Origin: an uncultured Prevotellaceae bacterium
GTDB lineage: Bacteria; Bacteroidota; Bacteroidia; Bacteroidales; Bacteroidaceae
Length of the DNA stretch: 64,000 nt
Direction of reading: 5' to 3'
Assembly: GCA_900316685.1 (NCBI GenBank)
Contig: ONDS01000002.1
Coordinates: forward strand, 103,667-167,666
Shown here: positions 9,250 through 17,468 of the stretch, one piece after another
Position numbering within the stretch: position 1 is the first letter of the stretch
Layout: each line of letters starts with the position of its first letter
Program-made: the position numbers and the translations under genes
Notes under the pieces: generated by a model
Databases searched by the model: none
What the model was told of the DNA's origin: nothing
Seen by the model: the letters and a program-made list of their open reading frames with translations, nothing else

Positions 9250-9350
9250 ACGTTGAACATTGAACGTTGAACGTGATTTGTGGACTATTCTCTCATCCCT
9301 CACCTCTCACCCCTCACCTCTCACCCCTCACCTCTCACCCCTCACCTCTT
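9240..9350. repeat. Two short arrays between menF and menD
   Basis: Units of GTTGAACATTGAAC run from about 9240 to 9272, and units of CTCACCCCTCACCT from about 9293 to 9350. Both have a 14-base period. The arrays keep an open frame upstream of menD, which makes an apparent but spurious N-terminal extension. Confidence 0.8.
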
Positions 9351-9356
9351 AATAAT

Positions 9357-11114
9357 ATGTACACCAGCAAAGAAAACGTCAATATCCTTACCTCGCTGCT
9401 CGTCAGCCATCATGTCTATTCGGCGGTGGTGTGTCCAGGGTCGAGAAATGCACCTATCGTGCACAACCTCAATGAATGTCCCGACATCACCTGTTATCCT
9501 GTGACCGACGAGCGCAGCGCGGGATTTTTTGCCATCGGCCTAATTCAGGCCACGCAGATGCCCGTGGCGGTGTGTGTCACCTCGGGTTCAGCCCTGCTGA
9601 ACCTGGCGCCGGCCGTGGCGGAGGCCAAATACCAACAGTTGCCCTTGGTGGTCATCTCCGCCGACCGTCCACAGGCATGGATCGACCAGTTGGATGGACA
9701 GACTATCCCTCAACCCGGGGCGTTGGCTCCATGGGTGCGGCGGTCGGTGTCGTTGCCCGAGCCTCACGACGAGGAGAGTCGCTGGCTGTGTAACCGCCTG
9801 GTCAACGAGGCTCTGTTGGATCTCTGCTTTCTCTCATGTGCCCCTGTGCATATCAATGTTCCCATATCCGAACCGCTGTTTGAGTTCTCCGTCAAAGTAC
9901 TGCCTTATGAACGCGTCATCCGCCGCAATGATGTATCACCCGATAAGAACATCCTCATGGCGCGGGATTTCTTCGAAGCAGAACGTCCCATGATCGTCCT
10001 CGGTCAGGAATTCTCTTGGTGGGCCGCAGATGACGATGATGGTGAGTATGCCCAGTGCTTGGATTTCCTCGCCGATTACGGAGTGGTGCTCTCGGAAAGT
10101 CTCAACAACCACCTCTCGCATCATGTGGCTACCGAAAAAGCCATCACACTCATAGGCGACGACCCCGACTTTTTGCCCGATGTCATCATTTATATTGGTG
10201 GACATGTGGTCAGCAAGCGACTGAAGCGTTTGCTCCGCCGGGCAACCGAGGCCACGGTGTATATGGTGAACGACGATCCCGCCTTGCATGATGTGACCAT
10301 GCACATGGACGAGATAGTGGTGGCTTCCTCGCATGACGTTTTGGTTGGAACGCTCCATTATTATTACCGCCACAATAGATTGGGACTGATCTTTCCTGCT
10401 ATCGACGATGAACGGGCCGATGAGCCTTTGTTCAAGGTGAACCCAGCCCATGCGGCTTTCCATGACCGTTGGCAAAAGGTGTTGGACAAAGCCGAGAAAA
10501 TGACCGAATCCTATGAGCCGGCCTATTCGCAGATGGCCACGGTGCGCTATTTCGAAGAGCAACTCTACGATATGGAGTATGATTTCCATGTGCATTACGG
10601 CAACAGCAGCGCCATCCGTCTGGCAAATATCTATGCCGCCCATCATGTGTGGTGCAATCGAGGGGTGAACGGCATCGAAGGGTCGTTGTCCACAGCCGTC
10701 GGCTTCGCTGCCTACCTTTTGGGGGAGGATTGCGACGACAAGGTGTTCTGCGTGCTCGGCGACCTGAGTTTCTTCTACGACCAGAATGCGCTGTGGAATG
10801 CTAACCTCGGTGGCAACCTACGCATCATCCTGCTCAACAATGGGGGAGGGGGCATCTTCCGCACCCTGCCGGGTCTGGAGAACAGCGACGCCCGCGACCG
10901 CATGGTGGCGGCATGCCATGAGACATCGGCACAGGGGATATGTACGCAGTGCGACATAGGCTATCTCAGGGCCACCAATATGGAGGAGATGCAGATGGGC
11001 GTGGTGCGGCTGCTCACCGAGGAGACACACCGACCGATGCTCTTGGAGGTGTTCACCAATGCCGACATCGACTATCGAATGCTCACGGGATTTTATGAAG
11101 ATAAAGGGAGATAA
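9357..11114 (+). CDS. menD: 2-succinyl-5-enolpyruvyl-6-hydroxy-3-cyclohexene-1-carboxylate synthase
   Basis: Thiamine-diphosphate enzyme that joins isochorismate and 2-oxoglutarate in menaquinone synthesis. I chose MYTSKENV (ATG 9357), giving 585 residues; the 30 residues upstream are repeat-encoded. Seen: VVCPGSRNAPI near residue 25, YPVTDERSAGFFAIGL with the cofactor-activating glutamate, VCVTSGSALLNLAPAVAEA, and the C-terminal thiamine-diphosphate region with the GDLSFFYDQNALWN metal-binding motif and NNGGGGIF. It is followed by menB after 35 bases. Confidence 0.95.
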   Translation: MYTSKENVNILTSLLVSHHVYSAVVCPGSRNAPIVHNLNECPDITCYPVTDERSAGFFAIGLIQATQMPVAVCVTSGSALLNLAPAVAEAKYQQLPLVVISADRPQAWIDQLDGQTIPQPGALAPWVRRSVSLPEPHDEESRWLCNRLVNEALLDLCFLSCAPVHINVPISEPLFEFSVKVLPYERVIRRNDVSPDKNILMARDFFEAERPMIVLGQEFSWWAADDDDGEYAQCLDFLADYGVVLSESLNNHLSHHVATEKAITLIGDDPDFLPDVIIYIGGHVVSKRLKRLLRRATEATVYMVNDDPALHDVTMHMDEIVVASSHDVLVGTLHYYYRHNRLGLIFPAIDDERADEPLFKVNPAHAAFHDRWQKVLDKAEKMTESYEPAYSQMATVRYFEEQLYDMEYDFHVHYGNSSAIRLANIYAAHHVWCNRGVNGIEGSLSTAVGFAAYLLGEDCDDKVFCVLGDLSFFYDQNALWNANLGGNLRIILLNNGGGGIFRTLPGLENSDARDRMVAACHETSAQGICTQCDIGYLRATNMEEMQMGVVRLLTEETHRPMLLEVFTNADIDYRMLTGFYEDKGR

Positions 11115-11149
11115 CCTGAATTCAACTGCAAACAAAAAATATTACGATC

Positions 11150-11965
11150 ATGAGAGAATGGAAGAAAATACGTGATTTCGATGAAATACTCTTCGAAGAG
11201 TTCGAAGGGATAGCGAAAATCACCATCAACAGGCCTCGCTACCGCAACGCCTTTACTCCGAAAACGACACTCGAGTTGTCGCAGGCCTTCGCCTATTGTC
11301 GTGAGGCGGCGCGCTTGAGGGTGGTGTTACTCACCGGTGCCGGCGACAAGGCGTTCTGTTCGGGTGGAGACATGCATGTGAAAGGTCGTGGCGGATATAT
11401 CGACGACGAGGGCGTGCCGCGCCTGAGTGTGCTCGATGTGCAGATGCAGATACGTCGTCTGCCCAAACCCGTCATCGCCATGGTCAATGGCTTTGCCATC
11501 GGCGGAGGCCACGTGCTCCACTTGGTCTGCGACCTCACTATCGCCTCCGAGAATGCCGTTTTCGGACAGACGGGTCCCAAGGTCGGCTCGTTCGACGCGG
11601 GCTTCGGCTCGTCGTATCTGGCACGAATCGTAGGTCAGAAGAAAGCGCGAGAGATATGGTTCCTCTGCCGGCAGTACTCAGCCCAAGAGGCGGAGCGCAT
11701 GGGTATGGTCAACAAGGTGGTGCCCTTGGAGCGGCTTGAGGATGAATGTGTGGAATGGGCCAAGGTGATGATGGAACGCTCGCCCATAGCCCTGCGTATG
11801 ATCAAGGCAGGGCTGAATGCCGAGCTCGATGGACAGGCTGGTATTCAACAGTTGGCGGGCGATGCCACCATGCTCTACTATTTCCTCGACGAGGCGCAAG
11901 AGGGCGGCAAGGCGTTCCTTGAGAAACGCAAGCCCGATTTCGAACAGTATCCGAAAATTCCTTGA
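11150..11965 (+). CDS. menB: 1,4-dihydroxy-2-naphthoyl-CoA synthase
   Basis: Crotonase-family enzyme that closes the second ring of menaquinone from o-succinylbenzoyl-CoA. The 271-residue protein has [11 protein letters not shown], the oxyanion-hole segments [10 protein letters not shown] and [15 protein letters not shown], and [17 protein letters not shown], which is specific to MenB within the crotonases. It ends the cluster. menC and menE, which would make its substrate, are not in the window. Confidence 0.96.
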   Translation: MREWKKIRDFDEILFEEFEGIAKITINRPRYRNAFTPKTTLELSQAFAYCREAARLRVVLLTGAGDKAFCSGGDMHVKGRGGYIDDEGVPRLSVLDVQMQIRRLPKPVIAMVNGFAIGGGHVLHLVCDLTIASENAVFGQTGPKVGSFDAGFGSSYLARIVGQKKAREIWFLCRQYSAQEAERMGMVNKVVPLERLEDECVEWAKVMMERSPIALRMIKAGLNAELDGQAGIQQLAGDATMLYYFLDEAQEGGKAFLEKRKPDFEQYPKIP

Positions 11966-12113
11966 AGAATGTAGAATTTTGAGTGTTGAATGTTGAATGA
12001 TTGCTTCGCAATGAAGAATGAAGAATGATGAATTCAGGACTCTCAATTCAACATTCACAATTCAACATTTAAAAATCGCGTTAGCCACTACTCAACACAC
12101 AACACTCAACATT
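11966..12113. repeat. Inverted-repeat spacer after menB
   Basis: TGTTGAATGTTGAATGA units on the left are complemented by TCAATTCAACATT units on the right, with a TGCTTCGCA mini-hairpin between them. It lies between the convergent menB and FMN-binding protein genes and could fold into a long imperfect stem. I see no gene in it. Confidence 0.6.
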
Positions 12114-12512
12114 CTACTTGTGTTTCTGGTAATAATCCAGTCCGCGGTGCACGTTCTCAATCACCGCTTTCGACGAGTAAGTGGCTCCAGTCACGGCGTC
12201 CACCTTGGCACTGCGGGCGGCTTTCACCGTCATGCCGTTCCACTTGGTGAGCAGGGCCTTTTTCACCTTAGCGAAATATTTGGGCGTCTCTTGGTTCGGC
12301 AGGGCCTCGATCTTTTCCACCTTTCCTTTCTTTATGTAAATCTTCAGCGGGGTGGTTCCTACGTAGCCTTCTACGTCCTTGGCCAGCGTCGTGGTGTTCA
12401 CCACCGTCGACGCTCCTACTTTGCTTATCACTCCCTTGTCGCCGGGCATGGCACTCATCAAGATGAGTGCCGCTGCACATACTGTCGATGTTAAGAATAG
12501 TTTCTTTCTCAT
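12114..12512 (-). CDS. Small exported FMN-binding-domain protein
   Basis: A 132-residue protein with an N-terminal signal peptide (hydrophobic to about residue 22) and a single FMN-binding domain of the NqrC/RnfG type. The signature DAVTGAT at 105-111 matches the S/D-G-A-T flavinylation motif, in which the threonine carries a covalent FMN attached by ApbE. It lacks the transmembrane helix and extra domain of NqrC, so it is more likely a stand-alone periplasmic electron carrier. Partners are not visible nearby. ddh lies upstream on the same strand, separated by a dispersed repeat. Confidence 0.8.
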   Translation of the reverse strand: MRKKLFLTSTVCAAALILMSAMPGDKGVISKVGASTVVNTTTLAKDVEGYVGTTPLKIYIKKGKVEKIEALPNQETPKYFAKVKKALLTKWNGMTVKAARSAKVDAVTGATYSSKAVIENVHRGLDYYQKHK

Positions 12513-12529
12513 GTCTGTTATTTTTTTAT

Positions 12530-12662
12530 TTAATTAGGAAGTATAATTGGAATTATAGTTGGAAGTAAAATTGGAAGTTAAGCACTTCGTGCTGGACAAT
12601 AGTCCACAGCGGAGTAATGTCCTTTTTAACTTCCCTTTTAGTTTCCCTTTTAACTCCCTATA
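12530..12662. repeat. Dispersed palindromic repeat, copy 2
   Basis: Second copy of the element at 411-540. The core at about 12580-12640 is nearly identical, and the flanks again are complementary: GGAAGTAAAATTGGAAGTTAAG on the left is matched by AACTTCC/TTTTAACTCC units on the right. It sits in the same setting, between the stop of one minus-strand gene (ddh) and the start of the next. Confidence 0.65.
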
Positions 12663-12667
12663 AAAAA

Positions 12668-13567
12668 TCATACCAATCGTCCGATGAGTTTCTCGCGATC
12701 ACCGGGGAGCATGTCGATGACGGGAATTTCAATCATCGTATAGCAGCCGGGTTGTTGGCGTAGCGACGCACGCGCCACATTCACCAGCACCTGTGCGGTC
12801 AGGGCGGGGTTGTTGATGCTCATGTTGAATTCGAAGCGTTGGTTCTGTGTCTGGCCGCTCACTCCTTTGCGTACCAGGTTCACCCCATGACCCATGTCGC
12901 GCACGGCATCCACCGACTCCACGGCGAACACATGTGTCTCATCGTGGGCGAAATAGGGGTCGGCCTTGATGGCCTTGGTCACCTCTTCTAATGAGGCTCC
13001 TTCCTCTAACTCCACATATACCATACGGCGGTGGATGCCCTCACCCAGAGGGATGGTCACGGAAAGGGCGTTCTTCACCCCCTTCTTGGAGCGTACGCAC
13101 ACGGAATGTCCCATCGACATGCCAGGGCCGAAATTGGTGTAGCTCAGACCTTTGGGTGCCAGGCTCTCCATCAGGGTGCGCACGATGCTGTCCGATCCGG
13201 GGTCCCACCCTGCGGCAATGACGCTTACCCGACCATGCTCCTTGCAGAGGGGCATCAGACGAGCGCGGTAGTCAACGATGTTGGTGTGGATGTCGAAACT
13301 GTCTACGGTGTTGATGCCTAAGGGCAATATCTGCTTGGCATACTCTTCGCACGAGCGGGTGGGGGTGGCGAGAATGGCCACATCCACATCCTTCAATTCC
13401 TTGATGTCGCTCACCACCTCATAGGGTGCCAGTTCCAGCGGTTTGTTCTCACTCCCCTTGCGGCGTACCACGCCGGCTATTTCGAAATCCTCGGCGGCTT
13501 CCAAAGCCTGGATGGTATAGCGTCCGATATTGCCATAACCAACTACGGCTGCTCTTATTTTCTTCAT
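12668..13567 (-). CDS. ddh: meso-Diaminopimelate D-dehydrogenase
   Basis: NADPH-dependent one-step synthesis of meso-diaminopimelate from tetrahydrodipicolinate, for lysine and peptidoglycan. The start at MKKIRAAV gives 299 residues. Seen: the Rossmann loop GYGNIGRYT at 10-18, ATPTRSCEE, AGWDPGSDSIVRTL with the substrate-binding Asp, FGPGMSMGHSVCVRSK, and the C-terminal NPALTAQVLVNVARA. The frame is open 14 codons further upstream, but that part overlaps the promoter region. A TACTTTTG -7 box is at 13607-13614. Confidence 0.95.
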   Translation of the reverse strand: MKKIRAAVVGYGNIGRYTIQALEAAEDFEIAGVVRRKGSENKPLELAPYEVVSDIKELKDVDVAILATPTRSCEEYAKQILPLGINTVDSFDIHTNIVDYRARLMPLCKEHGRVSVIAAGWDPGSDSIVRTLMESLAPKGLSYTNFGPGMSMGHSVCVRSKKGVKNALSVTIPLGEGIHRRMVYVELEEGASLEEVTKAIKADPYFAHDETHVFAVESVDAVRDMGHGVNLVRKGVSGQTQNQRFEFNMSINNPALTAQVLVNVARASLRQQPGCYTMIEIPVIDMLPGDREKLIGRLV

Positions 13568-13606
13568 TTTAGATACATTATTGGTGAATATTCTAACAAA
13601 TCGCTG

Positions 13607-13614
13607 CAAAAGTA
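13607..13614 (-). promoter_or_regulatory. ddh -7 box
   Basis: TACTTTTG on the minus strand, about 40 bases ahead of the ddh ATG. The -33 box is not obvious. Confidence 0.5.
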
Positions 13615-13702
13615 CAAATTTTCCATGACAAATTGCTGTAATTTGCGAGAATATTTTATCTTTTTGTGTAAATGGACGGGTGCTTGCTTTCTTTCTTAGT
13701 TT

Positions 13703-14812
13703 TCACTCTGTTGCCATTTTTTCTATCTTCTCGGGTTGCATGTTGAGTGTGGCGGCTATGGCTTCTATGCTCATACCGGCGGAACGGAAAGCCTGGACCG
13801 CTTTTTTCAAGGAAAGGTCTTTCTGCTCCAACTCCGCCTTGTTCTGCTCCAGTTCGGCCTTGTTCTGCTCCAGTTCGGCCTTGTTCTGCTCCAGTTCGGC
13901 CTTGTTCTGCTCCAGTTCGGCCTTGTTCTGCTCCAACTCCGCCTTGTTCTGCTCCAACTCCGCCTTGTTCTGCTCCAACTCCGCCTTATTCTGTCGGATA
14001 AGGTTTTCCTGTTCCTTGATGAAAACCTTTTGTTGGGCTATCTGCTTGGCTTTTAGCAGTATCTCCGTATCCCGCTTCTCTATGACGGAGAAATACTCGT
14101 CTTCCACATTCATGTCCATACGCATGTCGGCATCCGATGCTGCCGCGAGCAACCGGCGCAGGATATGCTGCATCTCGTCGTCACCGGCGTAGGTCCTGTC
14201 GTCGATGGCGAGCATCTGTTGGTTGCCGTTGACCATACGCGTTTGGTCGAAGATACTTAGCACCTTGTCCAACCGGTTGTTGATCTGTCCATGCAGACGG
14301 GGTATCTGCACGATGATGCTGTCGTGGGTGAGACTGTCGACAAAGGGGTTGGGGAGCCCTTTCTTCACCTCTTTGCCATCATAGTCATAAGAACGGTGGT
14401 TCACATAAAGCACAGGCTCTTCTATCTCGCCCACCTTGTGGCCCAACAGATACACCGCCACCATGGGCAGGGCGTTGCCGTCCTTGCTGTCCTCCTTGAT
14501 ATTGCGTTTGTCTTGGTATTGCACGCCGAGGTACTGTCGGAAACGTAGGGCCTCCGTCTCCAGCCACGTCTTCTGTAGTTCCACGAGAATCAGGCGTTCC
14601 GTGCCATCATCTTCGCGAACGGTGGCACCGAAGTCGATGCGGAACACGGAGAGCGTGTCGCGCTTGTCGTTGGCGTATTCGTGGGGGCGCACCTCCACTT
14701 TCACGATATTTTTCTTCAGCAGGGCCGACAGGATGGTGCGGGCGATGCGCTCATCCTCCATCAGGTATTTGAATACGGCGTCGTAGATCGGGTTGGCTAT
14801 GGTCATGTTCAT
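13703..14812 (-). CDS. PD-(D/E)XK family (PDDEXK_2) protein with eight heptad repeats
   Basis: A 369-residue protein of the Rpn/PDDEXK_2 'nuclease family transposase' type. The N-terminal domain starts with NPIYDAVFKYLMED and has the nuclease core Asp60 ... Glu78-Leu-Gln-Lys81, in FRIDFGA and LILVELQKTW. From about residue 270 to 325 comes NKAELEQ repeated eight times without a break, a coiled coil encoded by 21-bp units. The last 45 residues (AFRSAGMSIEAIAATLNMQPEKIEKM) look like a small helix-turn-helix. Related Rpn proteins show DNA cleavage and promote recombination. Alleles with different repeat numbers are expected. Confidence 0.8.
   Translation of the reverse strand: MNMTIANPIYDAVFKYLMEDERIARTILSALLKKNIVKVEVRPHEYANDKRDTLSVFRIDFGATVREDDGTERLILVELQKTWLETEALRFRQYLGVQYQDKRNIKEDSKDGNALPMVAVYLLGHKVGEIEEPVLYVNHRSYDYDGKEVKKGLPNPFVDSLTHDSIIVQIPRLHGQINNRLDKVLSIFDQTRMVNGNQQMLAIDDRTYAGDDEMQHILRRLLAAASDADMRMDMNVEDEYFSVIEKRDTEILLKAKQIAQQKVFIKEQENLIRQNKAELEQNKAELEQNKAELEQNKAELEQNKAELEQNKAELEQNKAELEQNKAELEQKDLSLKKAVQAFRSAGMSIEAIAATLNMQPEKIEKMATE
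13823..13990 (-). repeat. Eight 21-bp units inside the PDDEXK_2 gene
   Basis: The units come in two DNA types that encode the same heptad NKAELEQ. In plus-strand order the types run A-B-B-B-B-A-A-A, where A has CCAACTCCGCC and B has CCAGTTCGGCC. Runs of identical units point to recent slippage or unequal recombination. The 21-base period keeps the frame. Confidence 0.95.
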
Positions 14813-14835
14813 AGGGGGGGTATGATTTGTTTATG

Positions 14836-14867
14836 CAAAGTTAGTGCAAATCGAGCACAATACAAAA
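14836..14867 (-). promoter_or_regulatory. Promoter of the PDDEXK_2 gene
   Basis: TAACTTTG (complement of 14836-14843), a 19-base spacer and TTTTG (complement of 14863-14867), 24 bases ahead of the ATG at 14812. It is a full consensus promoter, so the gene is probably expressed. Confidence 0.7.
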
Positions 14868-14916
14868 TGAAAATACTACTTTTTCATTTTTTTCGTATAT
14901 AGGCCCGTGTAGGGGC

Positions 14917-15141
14917 GGAGCCGCCGGCCCCAATGGCAACAGTATTTTCCTCCCCGCTGCGGGCTACCGATGTGAAGGCGAGTTGAACGAACTTAGCTCG
15001 AACGGCAAGTACTGGTCGTCGTCGCTTTTCCAGTGGACCACTTGCAGTGCCTTTGAGTTGCTCTTCCGTTCTAGGAGCACGGGCTGGCAGAGCGACTACC
15101 GCTATTATGGTCAGTCGGTTCGCCCAGTGCTCGGTAATTGA
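14917..15141 (+). pseudogene. 3' remnant of a FISUMP-domain gene
   Basis: In frame 1 of the plus strand the sequence reads PNGNSIFLPAAGYRCEGEL, then SNGKYWSSSLFQW, then YRYYGQSVRPVLGN and a stop at 15139-15141. This is the C-terminal half of the Fibrobacter-succinogenes-major-paralogous (FISUMP) domain, usually found at the end of large Bacteroidetes lipoproteins. No start codon, signal peptide or upstream domain is present: the frame fades into AT-rich promoter DNA. I read it as a gene fragment left by recombination or deletion. A 107-codon open frame on the other strand here is its shadow. Confidence 0.7.
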
Positions 15142-15309
15142 GTGCATCTTTGACGCAACCCCACCGCGCCGCACGCAAAATCCGCGTGTGCCCTGCGGTG
15201 AGGCCAAATCCCAGGTTTGGTAAATTCTAAATAAAGTTAAAATAAATAATAAATCTTAATTCTTTGCTTCTACAGGCCCGCTCCCGGTGGTTATCACATA
15301 AAAAGATAG
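15142..15309. other. Intergenic region before the rplM promoter
   Basis: The first part is GC-rich and continues the FISUMP remnant's 3' flank. The rest is AT-rich with no gene. Confidence 0.5.
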
Positions 15310-15458
15310 TACCTTTGCAGTCCGATTATTACGGGGGAGTCTTAGAACCCCGCGGATGTGCGTGTTAATAGCCGTGCCTTTGGCCGGGCAGGGTGGTTAG
15401 TGAATCGTCATCCAATGTGATAAAAAACGTTTTTTAGTAGTAAATCTAACATTTAAAA
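15310..15458 (+). promoter_or_regulatory. rplM promoter and structured 5' leader
   Basis: TACCTTTG at 15310-15317 is a good -7 box, so the transcript starts near 15325 and has a leader of about 135 bases. The leader begins with a perfect stem CGGGG/CCCCG (15332-15336 with 15348-15352) around an 11-base loop, followed by a GC-rich segment with GGCCGGGCAGGG and then TGATAAAAAACG. Leaders of this kind ahead of rplM are often autoregulatory sites for ribosomal protein L13. That role is inferred, not shown by the sequence. Confidence 0.5.
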
Positions 15459-15920
15459 ATGAACACTTTAAGTTACAAGACTATTTCCGTCAATAAGGAA
15501 ACAGCCAAGAAAGAGTGGGTGGTTATCGACGCTACCGACCAAGTAGTGGGTCGTCTGAGCTCGAAAGTAGCCAAACTGCTCCGTGGGAAATACAAACCCA
15601 CCTTCACGCCGCATGTAGACTGTGGCGACAACGTCATCATCATCAACGCAGCCAAGGTGGTGTTCACCGGTAAGAAAGAGACCGACAAGGTGTACACCCG
15701 CTATACTGGTTATCCGGGCGGACAGCGTTTCAATACTCCTGCTGAACTTCGCAAGCGCGAAGACGGCGTGGAGCGCATCCTCCGTCATGCTGTGAAGGGC
15801 ATGCTCCCCAAAGGACCCCTCGGTCGCAGCCTTCTCAAAAACCTCTATATCTATAATGGTACAGAGCACAAGCACGAGGCCCAGAAACCCAAGGCAATTG
15901 ATATTAACCAGTATAAATAA
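15459..15920 (+). CDS. rplM: 50S ribosomal protein L13
   Basis: A 153-residue L13 with the typical WVVIDATDQVVGRLSSKVAKLLRGKYKP opening region, DCGDNVIIINA, YTRYTGYPGG and AVKGMLPKGPLGRSLLKNL. It binds domain II and VI elements of 23S rRNA early in large-subunit assembly. rpsI follows after nine bases, the universal L13-S9 pair. Confidence 0.99.
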   Translation: MNTLSYKTISVNKETAKKEWVVIDATDQVVGRLSSKVAKLLRGKYKPTFTPHVDCGDNVIIINAAKVVFTGKKETDKVYTRYTGYPGGQRFNTPAELRKREDGVERILRHAVKGMLPKGPLGRSLLKNLYIYNGTEHKHEAQKPKAIDINQYK

Positions 15921-15929
15921 TAAAATAGG

Positions 15930-16316
15930 ATGGAATTGATTAATGCAATAGGTCGCCGCAAAAGCGCCGTAGCACGCGTCTATGTGAGCGAAGGTACAGG
16001 CAAGATTACCATTAACAAGAAAGACCTGACCGAATATTTCCCCTCAGCAATCCTGCAGTACGTGGTCAAACAACCGCTCAACCTGCTCGAAGTGGCTGAG
16101 AAGTACGACATCAAGGCTAACCTCGATGGAGGCGGCTTTACCGGACAGAGCCAAGCTCTCCGCCTGGCTATCGCCCGCGCTTTGGTGAAAATCAATGCCG
16201 AGGACAAGAAGAACCTCAAGGACAATGGTTTCCTCACCCGCGACTCTCGTGCCGTGGAGCGCAAGAAACCGGGTCAGCCCAAGGCTCGTCGTCGCTTCCA
16301 GTTCAGCAAGCGTTAA
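15930..16316 (+). CDS. rpsI: 30S ribosomal protein S9
   Basis: A 128-residue S9. It begins with INAIGRRKSAVARVYV, contains QPLNLL and GGGFTGQSQALRLAIARAL, and ends in KKPGQPKARRRFQFSKR. The basic C-terminal tail reaches the ribosomal P site and ends in the invariant Lys-Arg. Confidence 0.99.
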   Translation: MELINAIGRRKSAVARVYVSEGTGKITINKKDLTEYFPSAILQYVVKQPLNLLEVAEKYDIKANLDGGGFTGQSQALRLAIARALVKINAEDKKNLKDNGFLTRDSRAVERKKPGQPKARRRFQFSKR

Positions 16317-16409
16317 TTTCAGGAGGTTAGGAGTTCAGAAGTTTAGGAGTTTAGACAATAGTCGGAGTTCAGACGATAGTCTGCTGATTATCGGCGACTT
16401 CCAACTTTA

Positions 16410-16510
16410 AGCTTCACACCTGATTAGGTTTAGCATCCAAACCGTGAGGACCCGCGCTGCGGTTACCCCATGGTTGGTTCAGAAAGAAACTAAAAGGAAA
16501 GTAAACAATT
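16410..16510 (+). promoter_or_regulatory. Possible rpsB leader
   Basis: Ahead of rpsB two short hairpins can form: GGTTT/AAACC (16427-16431 with 16439-16443) and CCGC/GCGG (16452-16455 with 16459-16462). The second lies inside a longer CCGTGAGG...GGTTACC region. The arrangement suits an S2-responsive leader, but I see no clear promoter box. The preceding part (16317-16400) is a degenerate GGAGTTTAGA-type repeat. Confidence 0.3.
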
Positions 16511-16526
16511 TAAAATCATTCAACAA

Positions 16527-17387
16527 ATGTCAAGAACAAATTTTGATATGCTGCTGGAGGCTGGTTGCCATTTCGGACACCTCCGCCGCAAGTGGAATCC
16601 CGCCATGGCTCCCTACATCTTCATGGAGCGTAATGGCATTCATATCATCGACCTGCACAAGACCGTGGCCAAGATTGACGAGGCCGCCGAGGCTCTCAAG
16701 CAGATCGCCAAGCAGGGAAAGAAAATCCTCTTCGTCGCTACTAAAAAACAGGCCAAGAACATCATCGCCGAGAAAGCCGAGAGCATCAACATGCCTTACG
16801 TTATCGAGCGCTGGCCGGGCGGCATGCTCACCAACTTCCCCACCATCCGCAAGGCCGTGAAGAAGATGTCGAATATCGACAAGCTGATGAGCGATGGCAC
16901 CTACGCCAACCTCTCGAAGCGCGAGCTGCTGCAGGTGACACGCCAGCGTGCCAAGCTGGAGAAGAACCTCGGTTCCATCGCCGACCTCACACGTCTGCCC
17001 TCCGCGCTCTTCGTGGTCGATGTGATGAAGGAGAACATCGCAGTGAAAGAGGCACAGCGCCTCGGTATCCCCGTGTTCGCCATCGTCGACACCAACTCCA
17101 ACCCCAATGAGGTGGATTACGTGATCCCCGCCAACGACGACGCCAAGGACAGCATCAACGTCATCCTGACCGCTTGCTGCGAGGCCATCGCCGAAGGTCT
17201 GGAGGAGCGCAAGGCTGAAAAGGCCGACGAGAAAGCCGCTGCCGAGCAGGCCGAGGAACCGGCAGAGCGCCCGCAACGCCGCGTACGCCGCGCCCGCAAG
17301 GATGAGGCTCCCGCACAGGAGGCTGAGGCTGCTGCCGAAGCAGAAGCCGCTCCCGAGGCTGAGGCTGAGGCTCCCGCCGCTGAATAA
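16527..17387 (+). CDS. rpsB: 30S ribosomal protein S2
   Basis: A 286-residue S2: LLEAGCHFGHLRRKWNPAM, IIDLHKT, ILFVATKKQAKNII, RWPGGMLTNFPTIRKAV, LPSALFVVDV and GIPVFAIVDTNSNP are all standard. The core ends near residue 225. The last 55-60 residues are a low-complexity tail rich in Ala, Glu and Pro with an Arg-rich patch (PQRRVRRARKDE). Such tails occur in many Bacteroidetes S2 proteins. It is followed by tsf, the usual pair. Confidence 0.98.
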   Translation: MSRTNFDMLLEAGCHFGHLRRKWNPAMAPYIFMERNGIHIIDLHKTVAKIDEAAEALKQIAKQGKKILFVATKKQAKNIIAEKAESINMPYVIERWPGGMLTNFPTIRKAVKKMSNIDKLMSDGTYANLSKRELLQVTRQRAKLEKNLGSIADLTRLPSALFVVDVMKENIAVKEAQRLGIPVFAIVDTNSNPNEVDYVIPANDDAKDSINVILTACCEAIAEGLEERKAEKADEKAAAEQAEEPAERPQRRVRRARKDEAPAQEAEAAAEAEAAPEAEAEAPAAE

Positions 17388-17468
17388 ATCCTATCGTTGG
17401 ATGAGTCCGACCTGTCTGACCAGTCCGACAAAAAGCAAAATTTTTAACCCACATAACAAAATACAACA

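Noticed and set aside
9267-9356. 30-residue N-terminal extension of MenD
   Set aside because: It is encoded by the CTCACCCCTCACC array; the conserved protein begins at MYTSKENV.
14884-15207. 107-residue minus-strand protein
   Set aside because: It is the antisense of the FISUMP remnant, a frame often miscalled in such genomes.
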